In this document: positions 20,304-31,440 of the stretch, in pieces | Numbering within the stretch: the stretch's first letter is position 1 | How the letters are laid out: each line of letters starts with the position of its first letter | Assembly: GCA_947455595.1 (NCBI GenBank) | Contig: CANGOP010000004.1 | Coordinates: 114,429 to 178,428 of the forward strand | Direction of reading: 5' to 3' | From: Gammaproteobacteria bacterium | Lineage (GTDB): Bacteria; Pseudomonadota; Gammaproteobacteria; Steroidobacterales; Steroidobacteraceae | DNA length: 64,000 nucleotides | Translations under genes and position numbers: made by a program | The notes under the pieces: model-generated | What the model was told of the DNA's origin: nothing | Database searches by the model: none | The model's input: only the letters and a program-made list of their open reading frames with translations

Positions 20304-21017
20304 ATGGCCATCCACATCGACGATAGCGGCACCCTCGTGCACGACCAAGCGGCGAGCTTCGCCCTCGTGTGCCCCCATTGCGATGTGCTGTCTCACCTCA
20401 CGGCCGTCTCCGTGCCCGCTTGGCCTATCCTGCAAGCGACCAAACCCTCGCATGTGGGCATCGTCTATCGGTGTGATGCCTGCAATGCGCCCGTCTTCCT
20501 CAAATTTCCGGTCAAACTCTACGGAAATCATCGGGTAGAGCTGTCACCCGTCTTCCAAGAATTGGAACGCCCGCGCGAAAAATTCGAATACGCCCATTTA
20601 CCGGAAAGCATCGAGCTGCTCTGCCGCGAAGCGCTGACGGTCTTTGCGAGCGGCTGTTGGAATGCTTTCGCCTCGATGTCCCGACGCATCATGCAGGAGG
20701 TCGCTCATGACCTCGGCGAGCACGGCAAACTGAAGCTCTTCGATCAGTTGAACGACTCTCGCGAGATGGCAGAGCTGGATGCGGAGACCTTCAACGTCTT
20801 GCGCCGAATTCTGCTCGCGGGAGATACCGTCGGCGGTGCCCGTTTACCCCCATTGGATGCGGAAACCGCGGGCGTTCTGCTCGAAGTCCTCAAAGACCTG
20901 CTCTACCAAAGCTATGTCCGCCGGGGACGCTTGCAACAAGCGATGATGGCTAGACGTCGCTATGCGCAGGCTCAAGCGCCGTCGAACGTCACGGTGTTCA
21001 ATCGCACGAAAGCCTGA
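20304..21017 (+). CDS. DUF4145 domain-containing protein
   Basis: The protein has 237 residues. The N-terminal part contains two CxxC pairs (CPHCD and CDAC) that may form a zinc ribbon, followed by the DUF4145 helical segment (CREALTVFASGCWNAFASMSRR). DUF4145 occurs in proteins of unknown role, sometimes linked to restriction systems, but none is encoded here. The ATG at 20304 is preceded by GGGAG at 20294-20298; a GTG at 20298 is less likely. It may share a transcript with the SIMPL gene 18 bases downstream. Confidence 0.8.
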   Translation: MAIHIDDSGTLVHDQAASFALVCPHCDVLSHLTAVSVPAWPILQATKPSHVGIVYRCDACNAPVFLKFPVKLYGNHRVELSPVFQELERPREKFEYAHLPESIELLCREALTVFASGCWNAFASMSRRIMQEVAHDLGEHGKLKLFDQLNDSREMAELDAETFNVLRRILLAGDTVGGARLPPLDAETAGVLLEVLKDLLYQSYVRRGRLQQAMMARRRYAQAQAPSNVTVFNRTKA

Positions 21018-21035
21018 CCACACCGGGAGCTCCCC

Positions 21036-21749
21036 ATGCGTATCGCCCGCATCACGAGTTGTATCCTCCTGCTGGTGCCGCTGATTTGGACCGCGCACGC
21101 GGACGAGCCGGCTGTGATCACCACGAGCGCCTCCGCAACCGAAACGATCCGCCCCACACTCGCCAGCTTCGACGTGTCGATTAGCAGCACCGCGCGGAGC
21201 ATAGAAGCGGTGCGAGCCAATACCGCCACGACGACGGCAGCAGTCAAGGCTGCACTGGTGGCAGCCGGACTGCCGACCAATGACCTGAAATCATCAGTGC
21301 TCAACGTCGGCACTCATTGGAAATACAAAGATGGTGAATCGAAGGCGGATGGCTTTGAGGCCAACAATCGCCTTCACGTGGAAACCCATTTATTAGATGC
21401 CGTGGGACTCTTCCTCGATGCGGCGCTCACTGCCGGCGCGCATGAAGTGTCGGCCGCCTCTTTCCGGTCAGAGGAGACCGACGCTGCACGTCACCGCGCA
21501 CTTGCCAAGGCCGTCGCGATTGCGACCGCGGATGCGCAAGCAATGGCAGGCGCCGTACAGGCACACGTGGGGTCCCTGGTGGCTCTTTCGACCGACCCAC
21601 TGCAATCGAATGACGTTCAAGAAATCGTTGTCACCGCCACGCGTACGATGGGCGCTCCCTCACCCGTACAAACCAGCATCATCATTCCGGATGTGACCGT
21701 GTCGGTGACCGTGCATGGGCGTTGGCGGGTCACCAGCGCCACCCACTGA
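21036..21749 (+). CDS. SIMPL (DUF541) domain periplasmic protein
   Basis: This 237-residue protein has a signal peptide (MRIARITSCILLLVPLIWTAHA) and a SIMPL/DUF541 domain beginning at ITTSASATETIRPTLASF, so it should be periplasmic. Family members, such as E. coli YggE, are linked to oxidative-stress tolerance, but their biochemistry is unclear. It has a GGGAG ribosome site nine bases before the ATG. It converges on the fusion gene with 18 bases between the stops. Confidence 0.85.
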   Translation: MRIARITSCILLLVPLIWTAHADEPAVITTSASATETIRPTLASFDVSISSTARSIEAVRANTATTTAAVKAALVAAGLPTNDLKSSVLNVGTHWKYKDGESKADGFEANNRLHVETHLLDAVGLFLDAALTAGAHEVSAASFRSEETDAARHRALAKAVAIATADAQAMAGAVQAHVGSLVALSTDPLQSNDVQEIVVTATRTMGAPSPVQTSIIIPDVTVSVTVHGRWRVTSATH

Positions 21750-21767
21750 CCCATCCCGGGCGCCGCG

Positions 21768-24700
21768 TCACATCGGCTGCGCCCACCGCTCGGATAATCC
21801 ATTGGCCAACGCCTGTAAGAGCCGGTCTGCGGCCGGTCGATCGAAGGTGAGCGGAGGGCGTACTTTCATAATGTTGTTGTCATGCCCCTCGGTGCCGACC
21901 AGGATGCGTGCGTCCCGCAGTCGTTCGACCAGATAGGCGGTCTGTGCGGTTGCAGGACTGCGCGTGTCCCGATCGTTGACGAATTCGACACCTAGAAAGA
22001 GCCCATGACCGCGCACATCCCCGATCAGCGGATAAGTCTCGGCCAACCTACACAACCCCGACTTCAGATAGCCGCCGATGTCACGGGCACGCGCCATCAA
22101 GCCTTCGTCGTCAACAATCGACAGCACTTCACGCCCAATGGCACAGGCCACGGACGAACCGCCGAAGGTGCTGAAAAATTCCATCCCGTTGGCAAATGCA
22201 TCGGCAATCGCGCGGGTCGTGACCACCGCGCCAATGGGATGACCATTACCGATCGGCTTACCCAGCACCACGATGTCCGGGATGACGCCCTGCCCTTCAA
22301 AGCCGAAAAACCAGTGACCGAGACGCCCATAGCCGGTCTGTACTTCATCCGCGATACACACACCACCGCCCGCACGGACGCGCGCATAGACATCGGCAAG
22401 ATAGCCCGCGGGCGGCACGATCTGACCGCCGACCGACGGCAGCGTTTCGGCAATAAAGGCAGCAGGCCGTCGCCCCTCCGCCACCAATCGATCGAGAATG
22501 TCACCGACGGCCGCCGCATACGCCGCGCCCGACTGTGGACCGCGAAACCGACCCCGATAGGGATCCGGCAAGGGCGCGACATGGACCCACGGCTCCGGCC
22601 CTGTTCCGCCGCGTCCCGCAAACTTGTAATGGCTCAGCGCAACCGCCGTATTGGTGTTGCCGTGATAGCCCTCCTCGAGCACCACCGTATCGCGTGCACC
22701 GGTGAAGGCCCGCGCCAGACGGATCGCGAGCTCATTCGCCTCTGAGCCTGAATTCACGAAAAAGCAGACGTCGAGAGGCGCTGGGAAACGCGCAGCGAGC
22801 GCATCGCCGTAGTCCAAGTGGACGTCTTGCAGGTAGCGGGTATTTGTCTGCAGCTTGCGTGCCTGTTCGGCCATGACGTGCACCAGTCGCGGATGACAAT
22901 GTCCGACCTGCGGCACGTTGTTGTAAGCGTCGATATACTCCCGACCCCAAGCGTCGTAGAGGTGATGTCGACTGCCGCGCACGGCAGTGACCGGCCGACG
23001 ATACGAGGTCTTCAGGTTTTGACCAAAGCGACGACGGCGACGGTCTATCTGTTCGGACTGCGCGACCGGGCGACCGTCCACCTTGAGTGGATCCAGTCCG
23101 AGCAAGACCGCCGGATTGGGATAGAGCGCGAGCCAGGTGTCCAGATCGTCCGGGTTCGCGACGCCCGGCCAATCACTCCCACGCCCCAGCGTCGTCAGGC
23201 CTAACTGCAGATGTAGATGTGGCGGCCACCCGCCATTTTCGTCGGGCGCGCCAACAACCCCAATCGGATCACCCGCGGCAACCCGATCGCCCACCGCGTG
23301 GTGGAGCCCGGCGTTATGTGCCAAGTGCCCGTAGAGGGTATAAAACACGGCGTCCTCGTGCGTACGGTGCTCCAAGACAAGGACGCCGCCGTAATCAAGG
23401 TCGTCAGCCCGTATGGCCTTGTCGATGAGAACGCCCTCGTAGGGCGCGCACACAACCGAACCCGCCGGCATGAAGACATCCAATCCCAGGTGAACGGTTC
23501 GCCGCTCACGCCCGGTTGCTCCTTCGTGGATAAAGGCCGGCGAGGTGTAGATCAGCCGCGGCTCCGCGTATCGACCCATCACAACGCCCTCCCTGGCGAT
23601 CGCATCAACATGGCTCTCCAATGCAGCCATATCAAAGCGTTGTGGATCATCCGGCGAAGACTGACTGCCGATCGACAGATCAAGCACCGGCGCGTGAACC
23701 AGATCCACCGCCAGCATCGGCGCTGCCGATTGGCTCGCGAGATAAGCAGCGACCACGTTCGCCGTCGACGTCACCGGCATCGCGCACGCCAGCCGCAGAC
23801 GCGCCTGCACATAGTCTTCCGGCAGATGAGCGCTGCCTTCCAGAAACGCCCAGGCCCCACGCTCCGACACCACGACATATGGATCATCCGGTCGGGCCAA
23901 CTTCCCGAGGCCACTGTTCGTCACACTCACCGCAAGACGCGTGAGCAATAGCGGCCATAGGAGCGACAACTCTTCGTCATTGAGCGGCGCGACCGAGTGG
24001 ACGCCGGCAACGTAGGCCGCCAAAAGATCGATTGGATGGTCAACCTCCAACACCAGATAGGCCGCCGCGATGGCCAGATCGACCACGCGAGCGCCCGGAA
24101 TCATGTCCCCAAAATCTAAGAGGCCGGAGACGTGGACAGCGCCGTCTGCCGCCGTATCCACCAAAAAATTGTGATCATTCAGGTCATTGTGAATCGCCGC
24201 GTGGGGCAACACCGCCACACGGGGCTTCAGGTCACGCGTAAATCGCTCGATGATGAGATCAATCCAACGCCGCCGTGACGGCTCGGGTATGGCCTGCGGA
24301 TGCTGGGTGATCCACTCAGCCTCCTCCAGATCCCACTTCGTCGGACGCGCGAGCGCCACATGGAAGAACCCTTCCAATGCGCGACCCAGACGCCCATGCG
24401 CAACCCCAATCGCGTGAGCAAGGGCTGCGGTTTTAGGTTGTTCCAGTCCATAGACATGGCCCGGCAAGACGCTAATGACCCACGCCAGTCGGTTGACGCC
24501 GCTCGATGACGCAATGGCCACGACATCTGCGCCATTGTTCGCGACCACGATGGCAGGCACAGGGAGCGCAGGATCCCGCATCGCAATCTGCCGCAACGCT
24601 TGGCACTGCAGGTCTACGAATCCCGGCTCGCACTCTGGGCGCATGATCTTCAGTACGTAACGCGCCTGCCCGTCAACGAGAACGAGATAGTTCTGATCAT

Positions 24701-24824
24701 ATTCGCCCGGCAACGGACGCAACCCGCCTTCAACACCCCAATGGTCACGCAGCGCCGACTGCGCAGATTCCGCATCCACCGCTGTCGCGTCGCTCTTGAA
24801 GGAAATGCCCTCGGCCATCGTCAT
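21768..24824 (-). CDS. Kinase - M23 peptidase-fold - class III aminotransferase-fold fusion
   Basis: The 1018-residue protein has three domains: an APH/choline-kinase-like domain (residues about 25-330, with [11 protein letters not shown] catalytic loop and DFGD), an M23 domain (about 430-560) whose zinc ligands are all present (HLGLDVF, YGHL and HLHLQ), and a class III PLP domain (about 590-1010) with the [11 protein letters not shown]ys. The kinase and PLP domains resemble hydroxylysine kinase and the ammoniophospholyases of the AGXT2L family, which split phosphoethanolamine or phosphohydroxylysine. The function here is therefore probably phosphorylation followed by elimination of an amino-alcohol. 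TACAGT lies six bases before the ATG. Confidence 0.9.
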   Translation of the reverse strand: MTMAEGISFKSDATAVDAESAQSALRDHWGVEGGLRPLPGEYDQNYLVLVDGQARYVLKIMRPECEPGFVDLQCQALRQIAMRDPALPVPAIVVANNGADVVAIASSSGVNRLAWVISVLPGHVYGLEQPKTAALAHAIGVAHGRLGRALEGFFHVALARPTKWDLEEAEWITQHPQAIPEPSRRRWIDLIIERFTRDLKPRVAVLPHAAIHNDLNDHNFLVDTAADGAVHVSGLLDFGDMIPGARVVDLAIAAAYLVLEVDHPIDLLAAYVAGVHSVAPLNDEELSLLWPLLLTRLAVSVTNSGLGKLARPDDPYVVVSERGAWAFLEGSAHLPEDYVQARLRLACAMPVTSTANVVAAYLASQSAAPMLAVDLVHAPVLDLSIGSQSSPDDPQRFDMAALESHVDAIAREGVVMGRYAEPRLIYTSPAFIHEGATGRERRTVHLGLDVFMPAGSVVCAPYEGVLIDKAIRADDLDYGGVLVLEHRTHEDAVFYTLYGHLAHNAGLHHAVGDRVAAGDPIGVVGAPDENGGWPPHLHLQLGLTTLGRGSDWPGVANPDDLDTWLALYPNPAVLLGLDPLKVDGRPVAQSEQIDRRRRRFGQNLKTSYRRPVTAVRGSRHHLYDAWGREYIDAYNNVPQVGHCHPRLVHVMAEQARKLQTNTRYLQDVHLDYGDALAARFPAPLDVCFFVNSGSEANELAIRLARAFTGARDTVVLEEGYHGNTNTAVALSHYKFAGRGGTGPEPWVHVAPLPDPYRGRFRGPQSGAAYAAAVGDILDRLVAEGRRPAAFIAETLPSVGGQIVPPAGYLADVYARVRAGGGVCIADEVQTGYGRLGHWFFGFEGQGVIPDIVVLGKPIGNGHPIGAVVTTRAIADAFANGMEFFSTFGGSSVACAIGREVLSIVDDEGLMARARDIGGYLKSGLCRLAETYPLIGDVRGHGLFLGVEFVNDRDTRSPATAQTAYLVERLRDARILVGTEGHDNNIMKVRPPLTFDRPAADRLLQALANGLSERWAQPM

Positions 24825-24830
24825 CCCCCT

Positions 24831-24836
24831 ACTGTA
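24831..24836 (-). promoter_or_regulatory. -10 hexamer before the kinase/M23/aminotransferase gene
   Basis: TACAGT (minus strand) ends six bases before the ATG at 24824. The spacer AGGGGG could alternatively serve as a ribosome site for the in-frame ATG at 24818, so a short leader is also possible. Confidence 0.4.
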
Positions 24837-24857
24837 GGCTGCTCGAGCCTCATCTCG

Positions 24858-25676
24858 TCAGACGTCCACACGCTCAACTGCTGAGACCTCGATCAAACGA
24901 CCGAGAAACAAACTGCCGACGCGCGCAAAGCGTTCCGGCCCATCCGTCGCTAGAAAAGTGGATCCGCCCCGTCCCTGCACGTCCCAGGACCTGTCAGCAA
25001 AGAGCGATGCGACGGCTCGAGCCGTCGTTTCAGCGGAATCGACGATCGCCACACCATTCGGCACGAGTGCCGTCAGCGTTTTACGCAGGAGTGGGAAATG
25101 GGTGCAACCGAGCAACAGGGTGTCAGGCGCATCCGGGCTATCAAACAGAGCGCCGATGTATCGTTTCGCGACCAACTCAGCGACGGCTCCCTCGCCCCAC
25201 CCTTCTTCTGCCAAGGCCACGAAAACGGAACAACCGATGGACGTCACCTGTACGCGTGCGTCCATGCGCTCAATCGCGCGCTGATAGGCGCCCGCACGTA
25301 CGGTCCCTTCCGTCGCCAACACAGCGATTTTCCGGTTACGCGTATGGGCCACTGCCGCTTGAGCCCCCGGATGAATGACACCGATCACCGGAAGATCGGG
25401 GTATGCCTGACGCAAGGCGGGCAGCGACGCAGCCGACGCCGTATTGCAAGCCACAACCAATGCCTGGACACCGCGGTTAACGAGCGCAGCCGCGCACTGC
25501 AGCGCATACCGCTCAACACTGGCCGGACTTTTCGTGCCATACGGCAGTCGCGCCGTATCACCGAGATAGATGAATGACGTTGCCGGCAACGCCTGCTCAA
25601 GCGCCGCCAACACGGTGAGCCCACCGACTCCCGAATCAAAAACGCCAATAGGCCGATGATCAGCCGAGTGCGACAC
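24858..25676 (-). CDS. murI: Glutamate racemase
   Basis: MurI converts L- to D-glutamate for peptidoglycan. The core motifs are all present: [13 protein letters not shown] at the N-terminus, VACNTASA with the first catalytic Cys and [10 protein letters not shown] with the second. The GTG at 25676 gives a normal-length start ([13 protein letters not shown]); ATG codons at 25709 and 25724 would extend it and overlap purL by up to 65 bases. Either way it overlaps the purL end, so the two are probably cotranscribed. Confidence 0.92.
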   Translation of the reverse strand: MSHSADHRPIGVFDSGVGGLTVLAALEQALPATSFIYLGDTARLPYGTKSPASVERYALQCAAALVNRGVQALVVACNTASAASLPALRQAYPDLPVIGVIHPGAQAAVAHTRNRKIAVLATEGTVRAGAYQRAIERMDARVQVTSIGCSVFVALAEEGWGEGAVAELVAKRYIGALFDSPDAPDTLLLGCTHFPLLRKTLTALVPNGVAIVDSAETTARAVASLFADRSWDVQGRGGSTFLATDGPERFARVGSLFLGRLIEVSAVERVDV

Positions 25677-28600
25677 GTGCGTTGCGGAACATCCGCAGCC
25701 AGCCACCATCCTCCGACCACTCATCCGGGCGCCATGAGTTGAGCGCTGCCCGATACACGCGTTCCGGATGCGGCATGGTCAGGGTCACACGACCGTCCGT
25801 CGACGTGATGCCCGCAATACCATGGGGTGATCCGTTGGGATTCCGCGGGTAGGTCGTCGCCACCTGGCCATAGTGATCGACGTATCGCATCACCGTGCCA
25901 TTGAGCGCGAGAAACGCAGCTTCATCCCCGGCGGAGTCAAACACCGCGCGACCCTCACCATGGCTGACGGCAATGGGCATGACAGAACCGGCCATGCCGT
26001 CGAAGAAGGGCGAACGCGACGCCATCACTTCAACGAGCGTCAAGCGACCTTCGAATTGCTCCGACCGGTTACGTTTGAACCGCGGCCAATGATCAGAACC
26101 AGGAATCAGTTCCGCCAAAGCCGCCAACATCTGACAGCCATTGCAAACCCCCAAAGTCAGCGTTCCCGGACGATCAAAGTGCCGGGAAAATTCATCCCGA
26201 GCGCGGGTATTGAAGAGTATCGATTTCGCCCAACCCTCGCCGGCACCCAGTACGTCACCGTAACTGAAGCCACCGACAGCCACGACCACCGGATACTCAG
26301 CCAAGCTGATCCGCCCACCGATCACATCGGTCATATGCACGTCGTGCGGTTCAAAACCCGATCGTGCGAAGACGGCGGCCATCTCCAACTGACTGTTACA
26401 GCCCTGCTCGCGCAAGACAGCCACTTTAGGCCGTGCACCGGTCGCAATGTAAGGGGCCGCCACGTCCGCATTCACGTCGTAGGTGAGACGTGCCGAAAGA
26501 CCCGGATCCGCCGCATCGGACACGTGCGCGAATTCTTCACGCGCACACGCGGGATCATCGCGGCGCTCGCGCATCCGGAAGCTGGTTTCAGACCAGGCCG
26601 TTGCGAGCGCCACGATCGCCTCGTTGAGCACTTCTGCACCGTTGGCACGGACAGACAATTGCGCCTCAAGCGCGGTGTGGCCAATCACGCGGGTGTGTGG
26701 GCCCAGCCCTTCGGCCGCAAACGCAGCCAAGACGATCCCGGCGTCATGCTCAGCCACTTCGAGCACCATTCCGGGCTCTTCGGCATACAGTGCTGCGACC
26801 GCGTCGGGGACAACCCCCAAATCGATGCTCAAGCCCACGTGCGAAGCGATGCCCATTTCAGCCAAGGTGACGAACAAGCCACCGTCCGAGCGGTCATGGT
26901 AGGCGAGCACGCGACCGTCACGGGCCATCGACCGAACAGCCCGGAACGCGCCGGCGAGCACTTCAGGGCTCTCTAAATCGGCCGGGGCATCCCCGAGCAC
27001 GCCGTAGACCTGCGCCAGACACGACCCGCCCAAACGATCACGACCGGCGGACAGATCAACGAAGATGATCTTCGAGGATCCGTCGCGTCCCTTGAGTTGC
27101 GGCGTGAGCGTGGCGCGCGCATCCCCGACCGGCGCAAACGCCGAAACGATCAAGGAGACAGGCGACCAAACGGAACGATCGCCCTCGGGCGACTTCCATC
27201 CCGAACGCATCGACAGGGAGTCCTTGCCGACTGGAATCGCGATCCCGAGTGCGGGACACAACTCCATGCCGACCGCGCGGACCGTATCAAACAGCGTCGC
27301 GTCTTCATTCGCGTCGCCACAGGCGGCCATCCAGTTAGCCGACAAGCTGACGTCCGACAACTGACGAACGTCCGCCGCCGCAATATTGGTGATCGCTTCA
27401 GCGACCGCCAAGCGTCCCGATGCCGGCCCATCGAGCAGCGCGACGGGTGTGCGCTCACCCATCGCCATCGCCTCACCCGCGTGGGTGGTATAGCCCGCAA
27501 GGGTAACCGCGCAATCGCTGACGGGGACCTGCCACGGACCCACCATGGAATCGCGGCTCACCATGCCACCGACCGTGCGATCACCGATGGTGATCAGAAA
27601 CGTTTTATCGGCAACCGTCGGCAAGCGCAGCAGTCGGTAAGCCGCATCGCGGATATCGATCGCCTCAGTCGCGACGGGCTCACAGACTCGCGGCTGACGC
27701 GATCCCACACGGCTCATGCGCGGGGCCTTACCGAGCAGCACTTCAATGGGCATCTCGACCGGCGATTCACCGGTGCGCGGATCGGCCACGACCAGTTGGC
27801 CATCATCGGTAATCGTGCCCACGACCGCAGCCGGACAACGTTCGCGACGACAGAACGCCATGAATTGATCAATGTGCTCAGCCGCAATGCAGAGCACATA
27901 GCGCTCCTGCGCTTCGTTACACCACAACTCCAGAGGCGAGAGTCCCGGCTCGTCGGTGGGGATCGAGCGCAAGTCGATACGACCACCGCGATCACTGTGC
28001 GCAATCGCCTCCGGAATGGCGTTCGACAGGCCGCCCGCACCCACGTCATGAATCAAAATAATGGGATTGCGATCGCCCAGTGCCCAGCACTGGTCAATCA
28101 CTTCCTGCGCGCGACGCTGCATCTCGGGATTGCCTCGTTGCACCGATGCGAAATCAAGATCTTCAGTCGAGGCGCCGCTGCCGACGGATGAGGCCGCACC
28201 GCCGCCGAGCCCGATCAGCATCGCCGGACCACCGAGCACCACAATTTTGGCGCCAGCGGGCACTTCGCCCTTCTCAACGTGGTCGCGGCGAATATTCCCA
28301 AGGCCACCAGCCAGCATGATTGGCTTGTGATAGCCACGGGTCACGCCTACCGGATCACCCGCCACGCGCTGCTCGTAGGTTCGAAAATAGCCCAGAATCC
28401 CGGGGCGTCCGAACTCATTGTTGAAGGCAGCAGCGCCCAATGGGCCGTCGGTCATGATGTCCAGCGCGCTCGCGATACGGGCCGACTTGCCCTCGGGCCC
28501 CTCCCAGGGTTGCTCGAAGCCGGGAATTCGCAAATTAGACGTCGTGAAGCCCGTCAGGCCTGCTTTGGGCTTAGCACCCCGGCCAGTTGCGCCCTCGTCA

Positions 28601-29547
28601 CGAATTTCGCCACCGGACCCAGTGGAAGCACCCGGGAATGGCGAAATTGCGGTCGGATGATTGTGCGTTTCCACCTTCATCAGAATGTCGATCGGCTCAA
28701 CGCTCGCCCGATAGACATGGGAATCAGGATCCGCAAACCAACGCTCAGCCACCGTGCCCTTAATCACGGACGCGTTATCACGGTACGCCGATAGCACAGC
28801 GCCCGGATTTTTCTCGTGCGTGTTTCGAATCATCGAGAACAGCGACTTTTCCATCGCGGCGCCATCGACGGTCCAGGAGGCGTTGAAGATCTTATGACGG
28901 CAGTGCTCAGAGTTCGCCTGCGCAAACATCATCAATTCGACATCGGTCGGATCGCGGCCCAGTTGGCCGTAAGCGGCCAGCAGGTAGTCCACCTCATCGG
29001 AGGACAAGGCGAGACCCAACCGCTTATCCGCCGCCAGCAGCGCGGCTCGACCGTCATGACCCAGCGGCACGACGGCCAAGGGTCGCGGTGACTCGTCGGA
29101 GAAGAGGCAGATCGCAGCGTCCAACGAGGGCAATACGGCCTCGATCATGCGGTCATGCAGTAAGGCGGCGAGACGGCTGACCGTCTCAGTAGCCAACGCG
29201 TTCGCGGTCTGCAATACGAATACCGTACCGCGCTCGATCCGACGCACCGCCGACAAGCCGCACACGTGGGCGATGTCAGTGGCTTTGGTCGACCATGGCG
29301 AGATGGTTCCTGGGCGGGGCGTGACAACGAGGTGCACTGACCCCGAAGGCAGTGCCGGCGCGACATCGGATTCGAGCAGCCGCGCAAGGACACGAACGTC
29401 CTCGGGCGATAGCTCACCGGACAGGTCGACAAAATGGCTGTAGTAAGCCGCAACGCTGTGGACCGACGGATCGATCGCCTGCAGCGCTGCCAGGAGTTTG
29501 TCGAGACGGAAACGAGACAGGGCCGCAGCCCCAGGCATCACCAGCAT
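25660..29547 (-). CDS. purL: Phosphoribosylformylglycinamidine synthase (single-chain)
   Basis: This large enzyme makes FGAM from FGAR, glutamine and ATP in purine synthesis. At about 1295 residues it is the single-chain form usual in Gammaproteobacteria. The synthase part contains [15 protein letters not shown] and [16 protein letters not shown]. The C-terminal glutaminase has GVCNGCQML with the nucleophile Cys and HPERVYR. The frame opens at TTG 29574, but [11 protein letters not shown] at 29547 matches the family start. A TAGAAT at 29590-29595 is the likely -10, giving a leader of about 36 bases. Confidence 0.96.
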   Translation of the reverse strand: MLVMPGAAALSRFRLDKLLAALQAIDPSVHSVAAYYSHFVDLSGELSPEDVRVLARLLESDVAPALPSGSVHLVVTPRPGTISPWSTKATDIAHVCGLSAVRRIERGTVFVLQTANALATETVSRLAALLHDRMIEAVLPSLDAAICLFSDESPRPLAVVPLGHDGRAALLAADKRLGLALSSDEVDYLLAAYGQLGRDPTDVELMMFAQANSEHCRHKIFNASWTVDGAAMEKSLFSMIRNTHEKNPGAVLSAYRDNASVIKGTVAERWFADPDSHVYRASVEPIDILMKVETHNHPTAISPFPGASTGSGGEIRDEGATGRGAKPKAGLTGFTTSNLRIPGFEQPWEGPEGKSARIASALDIMTDGPLGAAAFNNEFGRPGILGYFRTYEQRVAGDPVGVTRGYHKPIMLAGGLGNIRRDHVEKGEVPAGAKIVVLGGPAMLIGLGGGAASSVGSGASTEDLDFASVQRGNPEMQRRAQEVIDQCWALGDRNPIILIHDVGAGGLSNAIPEAIAHSDRGGRIDLRSIPTDEPGLSPLELWCNEAQERYVLCIAAEHIDQFMAFCRRERCPAAVVGTITDDGQLVVADPRTGESPVEMPIEVLLGKAPRMSRVGSRQPRVCEPVATEAIDIRDAAYRLLRLPTVADKTFLITIGDRTVGGMVSRDSMVGPWQVPVSDCAVTLAGYTTHAGEAMAMGERTPVALLDGPASGRLAVAEAITNIAAADVRQLSDVSLSANWMAACGDANEDATLFDTVRAVGMELCPALGIAIPVGKDSLSMRSGWKSPEGDRSVWSPVSLIVSAFAPVGDARATLTPQLKGRDGSSKIIFVDLSAGRDRLGGSCLAQVYGVLGDAPADLESPEVLAGAFRAVRSMARDGRVLAYHDRSDGGLFVTLAEMGIASHVGLSIDLGVVPDAVAALYAEEPGMVLEVAEHDAGIVLAAFAAEGLGPHTRVIGHTALEAQLSVRANGAEVLNEAIVALATAWSETSFRMRERRDDPACAREEFAHVSDAADPGLSARLTYDVNADVAAPYIATGARPKVAVLREQGCNSQLEMAAVFARSGFEPHDVHMTDVIGGRISLAEYPVVVAVGGFSYGDVLGAGEGWAKSILFNTRARDEFSRHFDRPGTLTLGVCNGCQMLAALAELIPGSDHWPRFKRNRSEQFEGRLTLVEVMASRSPFFDGMAGSVMPIAVSHGEGRAVFDSAGDEAAFLALNGTVMRYVDHYGQVATTYPRNPNGSPHGIAGITSTDGRVTLTMPHPERVYRAALNSWRPDEWSEDGGWLRMFRNARVALG

Positions 29548-29589
29548 CGGACACTCGAACTTAGAGCCGGCCAAGGCCGGCAGACCCGC

Positions 29590-29595
29590 ATTCTA
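29590..29595 (-). promoter_or_regulatory. Probable purL -10
   Basis: TAGAAT on the minus strand lies between the DUF1820 gene and purL. The -35 is not obvious. I see no PurR box that I can support. Confidence 0.35.
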
Positions 29596-29625
29596 CCCCA
29601 CCTCGACCCCGCCTCGGGGACTCCC

Positions 29626-29967
29626 CTACTTGCGGGGGCTTAGGTCGGGGGTTCCGGGCATCACCGGCATCGGAAACTGCGCGACGTTAGTCCCGTCGTA
29701 CGCCGTGATCTTGCTGGATCCGCCCTTTTTGACCTCATCCACGCGCAGAACGGAGTGGAGCGGTAGCCATGTCCGCTTGACCCCCTCAAACTCGGCGCGG
29801 ACTCGCTCCTCGGACGGGTCCACGACCACAGACGAGCGCGTATCAAAAACAAAATCCTCGACCTCGAGGAATCCGAAAAGGCTGCCGTGAGACACTTTCT
29901 TGGCATAGATCTCCCAGACCTTGCCCTCACGAACGAATAAGACCTTTAAAATGTGACTGGCTGCCAT
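29626..29967 (-). CDS. DUF1820 family protein
   Basis: The 113-residue protein matches the DUF1820 family seen in Gammaproteobacteria (ILKVLFVREGKVWEIYAKKV start, FGFLEVEDFVFD centre, the RTWLPLHSVLRVDEV segment). Its function is not known. It has no signal peptide or membrane helix. It lies upstream of purL on the same strand and is divergent from the FHA gene. Confidence 0.8.
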   Translation of the reverse strand: MAASHILKVLFVREGKVWEIYAKKVSHGSLFGFLEVEDFVFDTRSSVVVDPSEERVRAEFEGVKRTWLPLHSVLRVDEVKKGGSSKITAYDGTNVAQFPMPVMPGTPDLSPRK

Positions 29968-30021
29968 GCTGCGACCGTGTCCGAGAGTAAAGTGACGCCT
30001 ATCTTAACTGGTGTACGGGCC

Positions 30022-31056
30022 ATGCCGCTCACGCTGCGAGTATTCGGCACACGGGCGCGCGCTCTGGCAGGGCGGGCGAGCCACGTCTTTGGTCCGGAAG
30101 GTGGCCGGATCGGCCGTGCGCTGGATAATGACTGGGTTCTCCCGGACCCCGAGCGGTACGTCTCGTCGCATCACGCTCGAATCGTCTTTGCGGATGGACG
30201 GTTTAACCTCCTCGATACCAGCTCGAACGGAACCTTCGTCAATGGCGCGAAGGAAGCGCTTGGGCGCCAAGGAGTCCACCCACTGGCGTCAGGGGACCGT
30301 ATCGCCATCGGGGGCTATGAAGTGCTTGTGGAACTTGGCGACCGGCGCGAAGACGACCTGAATGCGATGCTATCGAGCCTGTCGCCATCAACCGACCTGT
30401 CAGCGTCCGTTCCCGATCTGGGCGAGGACTTTGATCTGGGTAAACTCATTTCGCGCTCCGCAACCCCTGCCCACGAGGGCGGTTCCGCGTCGACCGGCAC
30501 TGACACGGCGGCGATGCAGGCCTTTCAACGCGGAATCGGCATTGGGGTCACCGATCCCGACGATGGGCAGCGGATTCTGGGCCTCGCGGGTCTGTTATTG
30601 CGGGAAATGACCACCGGCCTCGTCGCCTTCGCGCGAGAGCGTCGAACCCGCCAAGACAACCTCACCGAGATGAAGACCGGTCGCTTTGACTTGCGCCGTG
30701 ACCCGCTGAGTCAGAGCGAATCCGTCGATGAAGCCCTTGCGCTCATGCTGGGCGAAGAACAACGGCGGCTCATTCCCCCTGTCGAGGCGGTCCGCGCCGC
30801 GTTCAGTGCCGTAGAGGCTGAACGACGAACCTCTATTGAAGCCGCGCAACTCGCCGTCACGATCCTCCTTGCGCGGATGGCCCCAGACGCGATTGAACAG
30901 CGTTTTGGTGACGCGACCGACGATGTAAAAGCCGCGCATTGCTGGCGTCAGTTCTGTGCGCTGCATTCGCGCCTCGTCGGATCCGACGGCCTGCCGACGA
31001 CGTGGGCGGACGACTACCTGACGGCACTCAAGCGTCTGACCGACAGCCATCACTGA
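30022..31056 (+). CDS. FHA-domain protein of the type VI secretion TagH/ImpI type (orphan)
   Basis: The 344-residue protein has an N-terminal FHA phosphothreonine-binding domain (GRALDNDWVLPDP, SSHHARI and LLDTSSNGTFVNG are the phosphopeptide-binding motifs). Its C-terminal region resembles the T6SS-associated FHA C-terminal domain, with the LLREMTTGLVAFARERR and SVDEALALML segments and IPPVEAVR. In T6SS clusters such proteins are phosphorylation-controlled activators. No other T6SS gene is present within the window. The ATG at 30022 is chosen because it begins MPLTLRVFG; the frame extends to 29953. A Ser/Thr kinase gene is in the same window, at 4.1-5.4 kb. Confidence 0.82.
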   Translation: MPLTLRVFGTRARALAGRASHVFGPEGGRIGRALDNDWVLPDPERYVSSHHARIVFADGRFNLLDTSSNGTFVNGAKEALGRQGVHPLASGDRIAIGGYEVLVELGDRREDDLNAMLSSLSPSTDLSASVPDLGEDFDLGKLISRSATPAHEGGSASTGTDTAAMQAFQRGIGIGVTDPDDGQRILGLAGLLLREMTTGLVAFARERRTRQDNLTEMKTGRFDLRRDPLSQSESVDEALALMLGEEQRRLIPPVEAVRAAFSAVEAERRTSIEAAQLAVTILLARMAPDAIEQRFGDATDDVKAAHCWRQFCALHSRLVGSDGLPTTWADDYLTALKRLTDSHH

Positions 31057-31086
31057 CGATTGGCGAACGGCGGCGGGCTCAATCAC

Positions 31087-31440
31087 TCACGCTTTACGAA
31101 CGAACTCCGACTTGAGCTTCATCGCACCAAAGCCTTCGATCCAACAATCAATATTGTGATCGCCATCTGTTAGCCGGATGTTCTTCACCTTCGTGCCGGA
31201 CTTCAGCGCTGATGACGCTCCCTTGACCTTTAAATCCTTGATGACGGTGACGGTATCGCCATCCACCAGCACGTTGCCGTTGGCGTCCTTGTACGTCACA
31301 GCCTCGTCGTGCTCCACCGCGTCGGCGGCGGCGGCCGCACCGCTCCACTCATGGCCACATTCGGGACAGACGAGCTGGCTGCCGTCGTGGTAAGTGAACG
31401 CAGATGCGCACTTCGGGCAAGCAGGCAATTCGTCGGTCAT
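31087..31440 (-). CDS. yjdM: Zinc-ribbon protein of the PhnA/YjdM family
   Basis: The protein of 117 residues has an N-terminal four-Cys zinc ribbon (CPKC and CPEC) followed by the compact PhnA/YjdM C-terminal domain ([20 protein letters not shown] and VKNIRL). The family was once linked to alkylphosphonate use but its role is not proven. The frame opens at 31728, but the ATG at 31440 gives [11 protein letters not shown], the family start. Confidence 0.9.
   Translation of the reverse strand: MTDELPACPKCASAFTYHDGSQLVCPECGHEWSGAAAAADAVEHDEAVTYKDANGNVLVDGDTVTVIKDLKVKGASSALKSGTKVKNIRLTDGDHNIDCWIEGFGAMKLKSEFVRKA

Noticed and set aside
25873..26976. A 367-codon plus-strand frame within purL
   Set aside because: It is a shadow of the high-GC purL gene on the opposite strand; its composition is unlike a real protein.
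27097..28191. A 364-codon plus-strand frame within purL
   Set aside because: Also a shadow of purL, arginine-rich with no domain.
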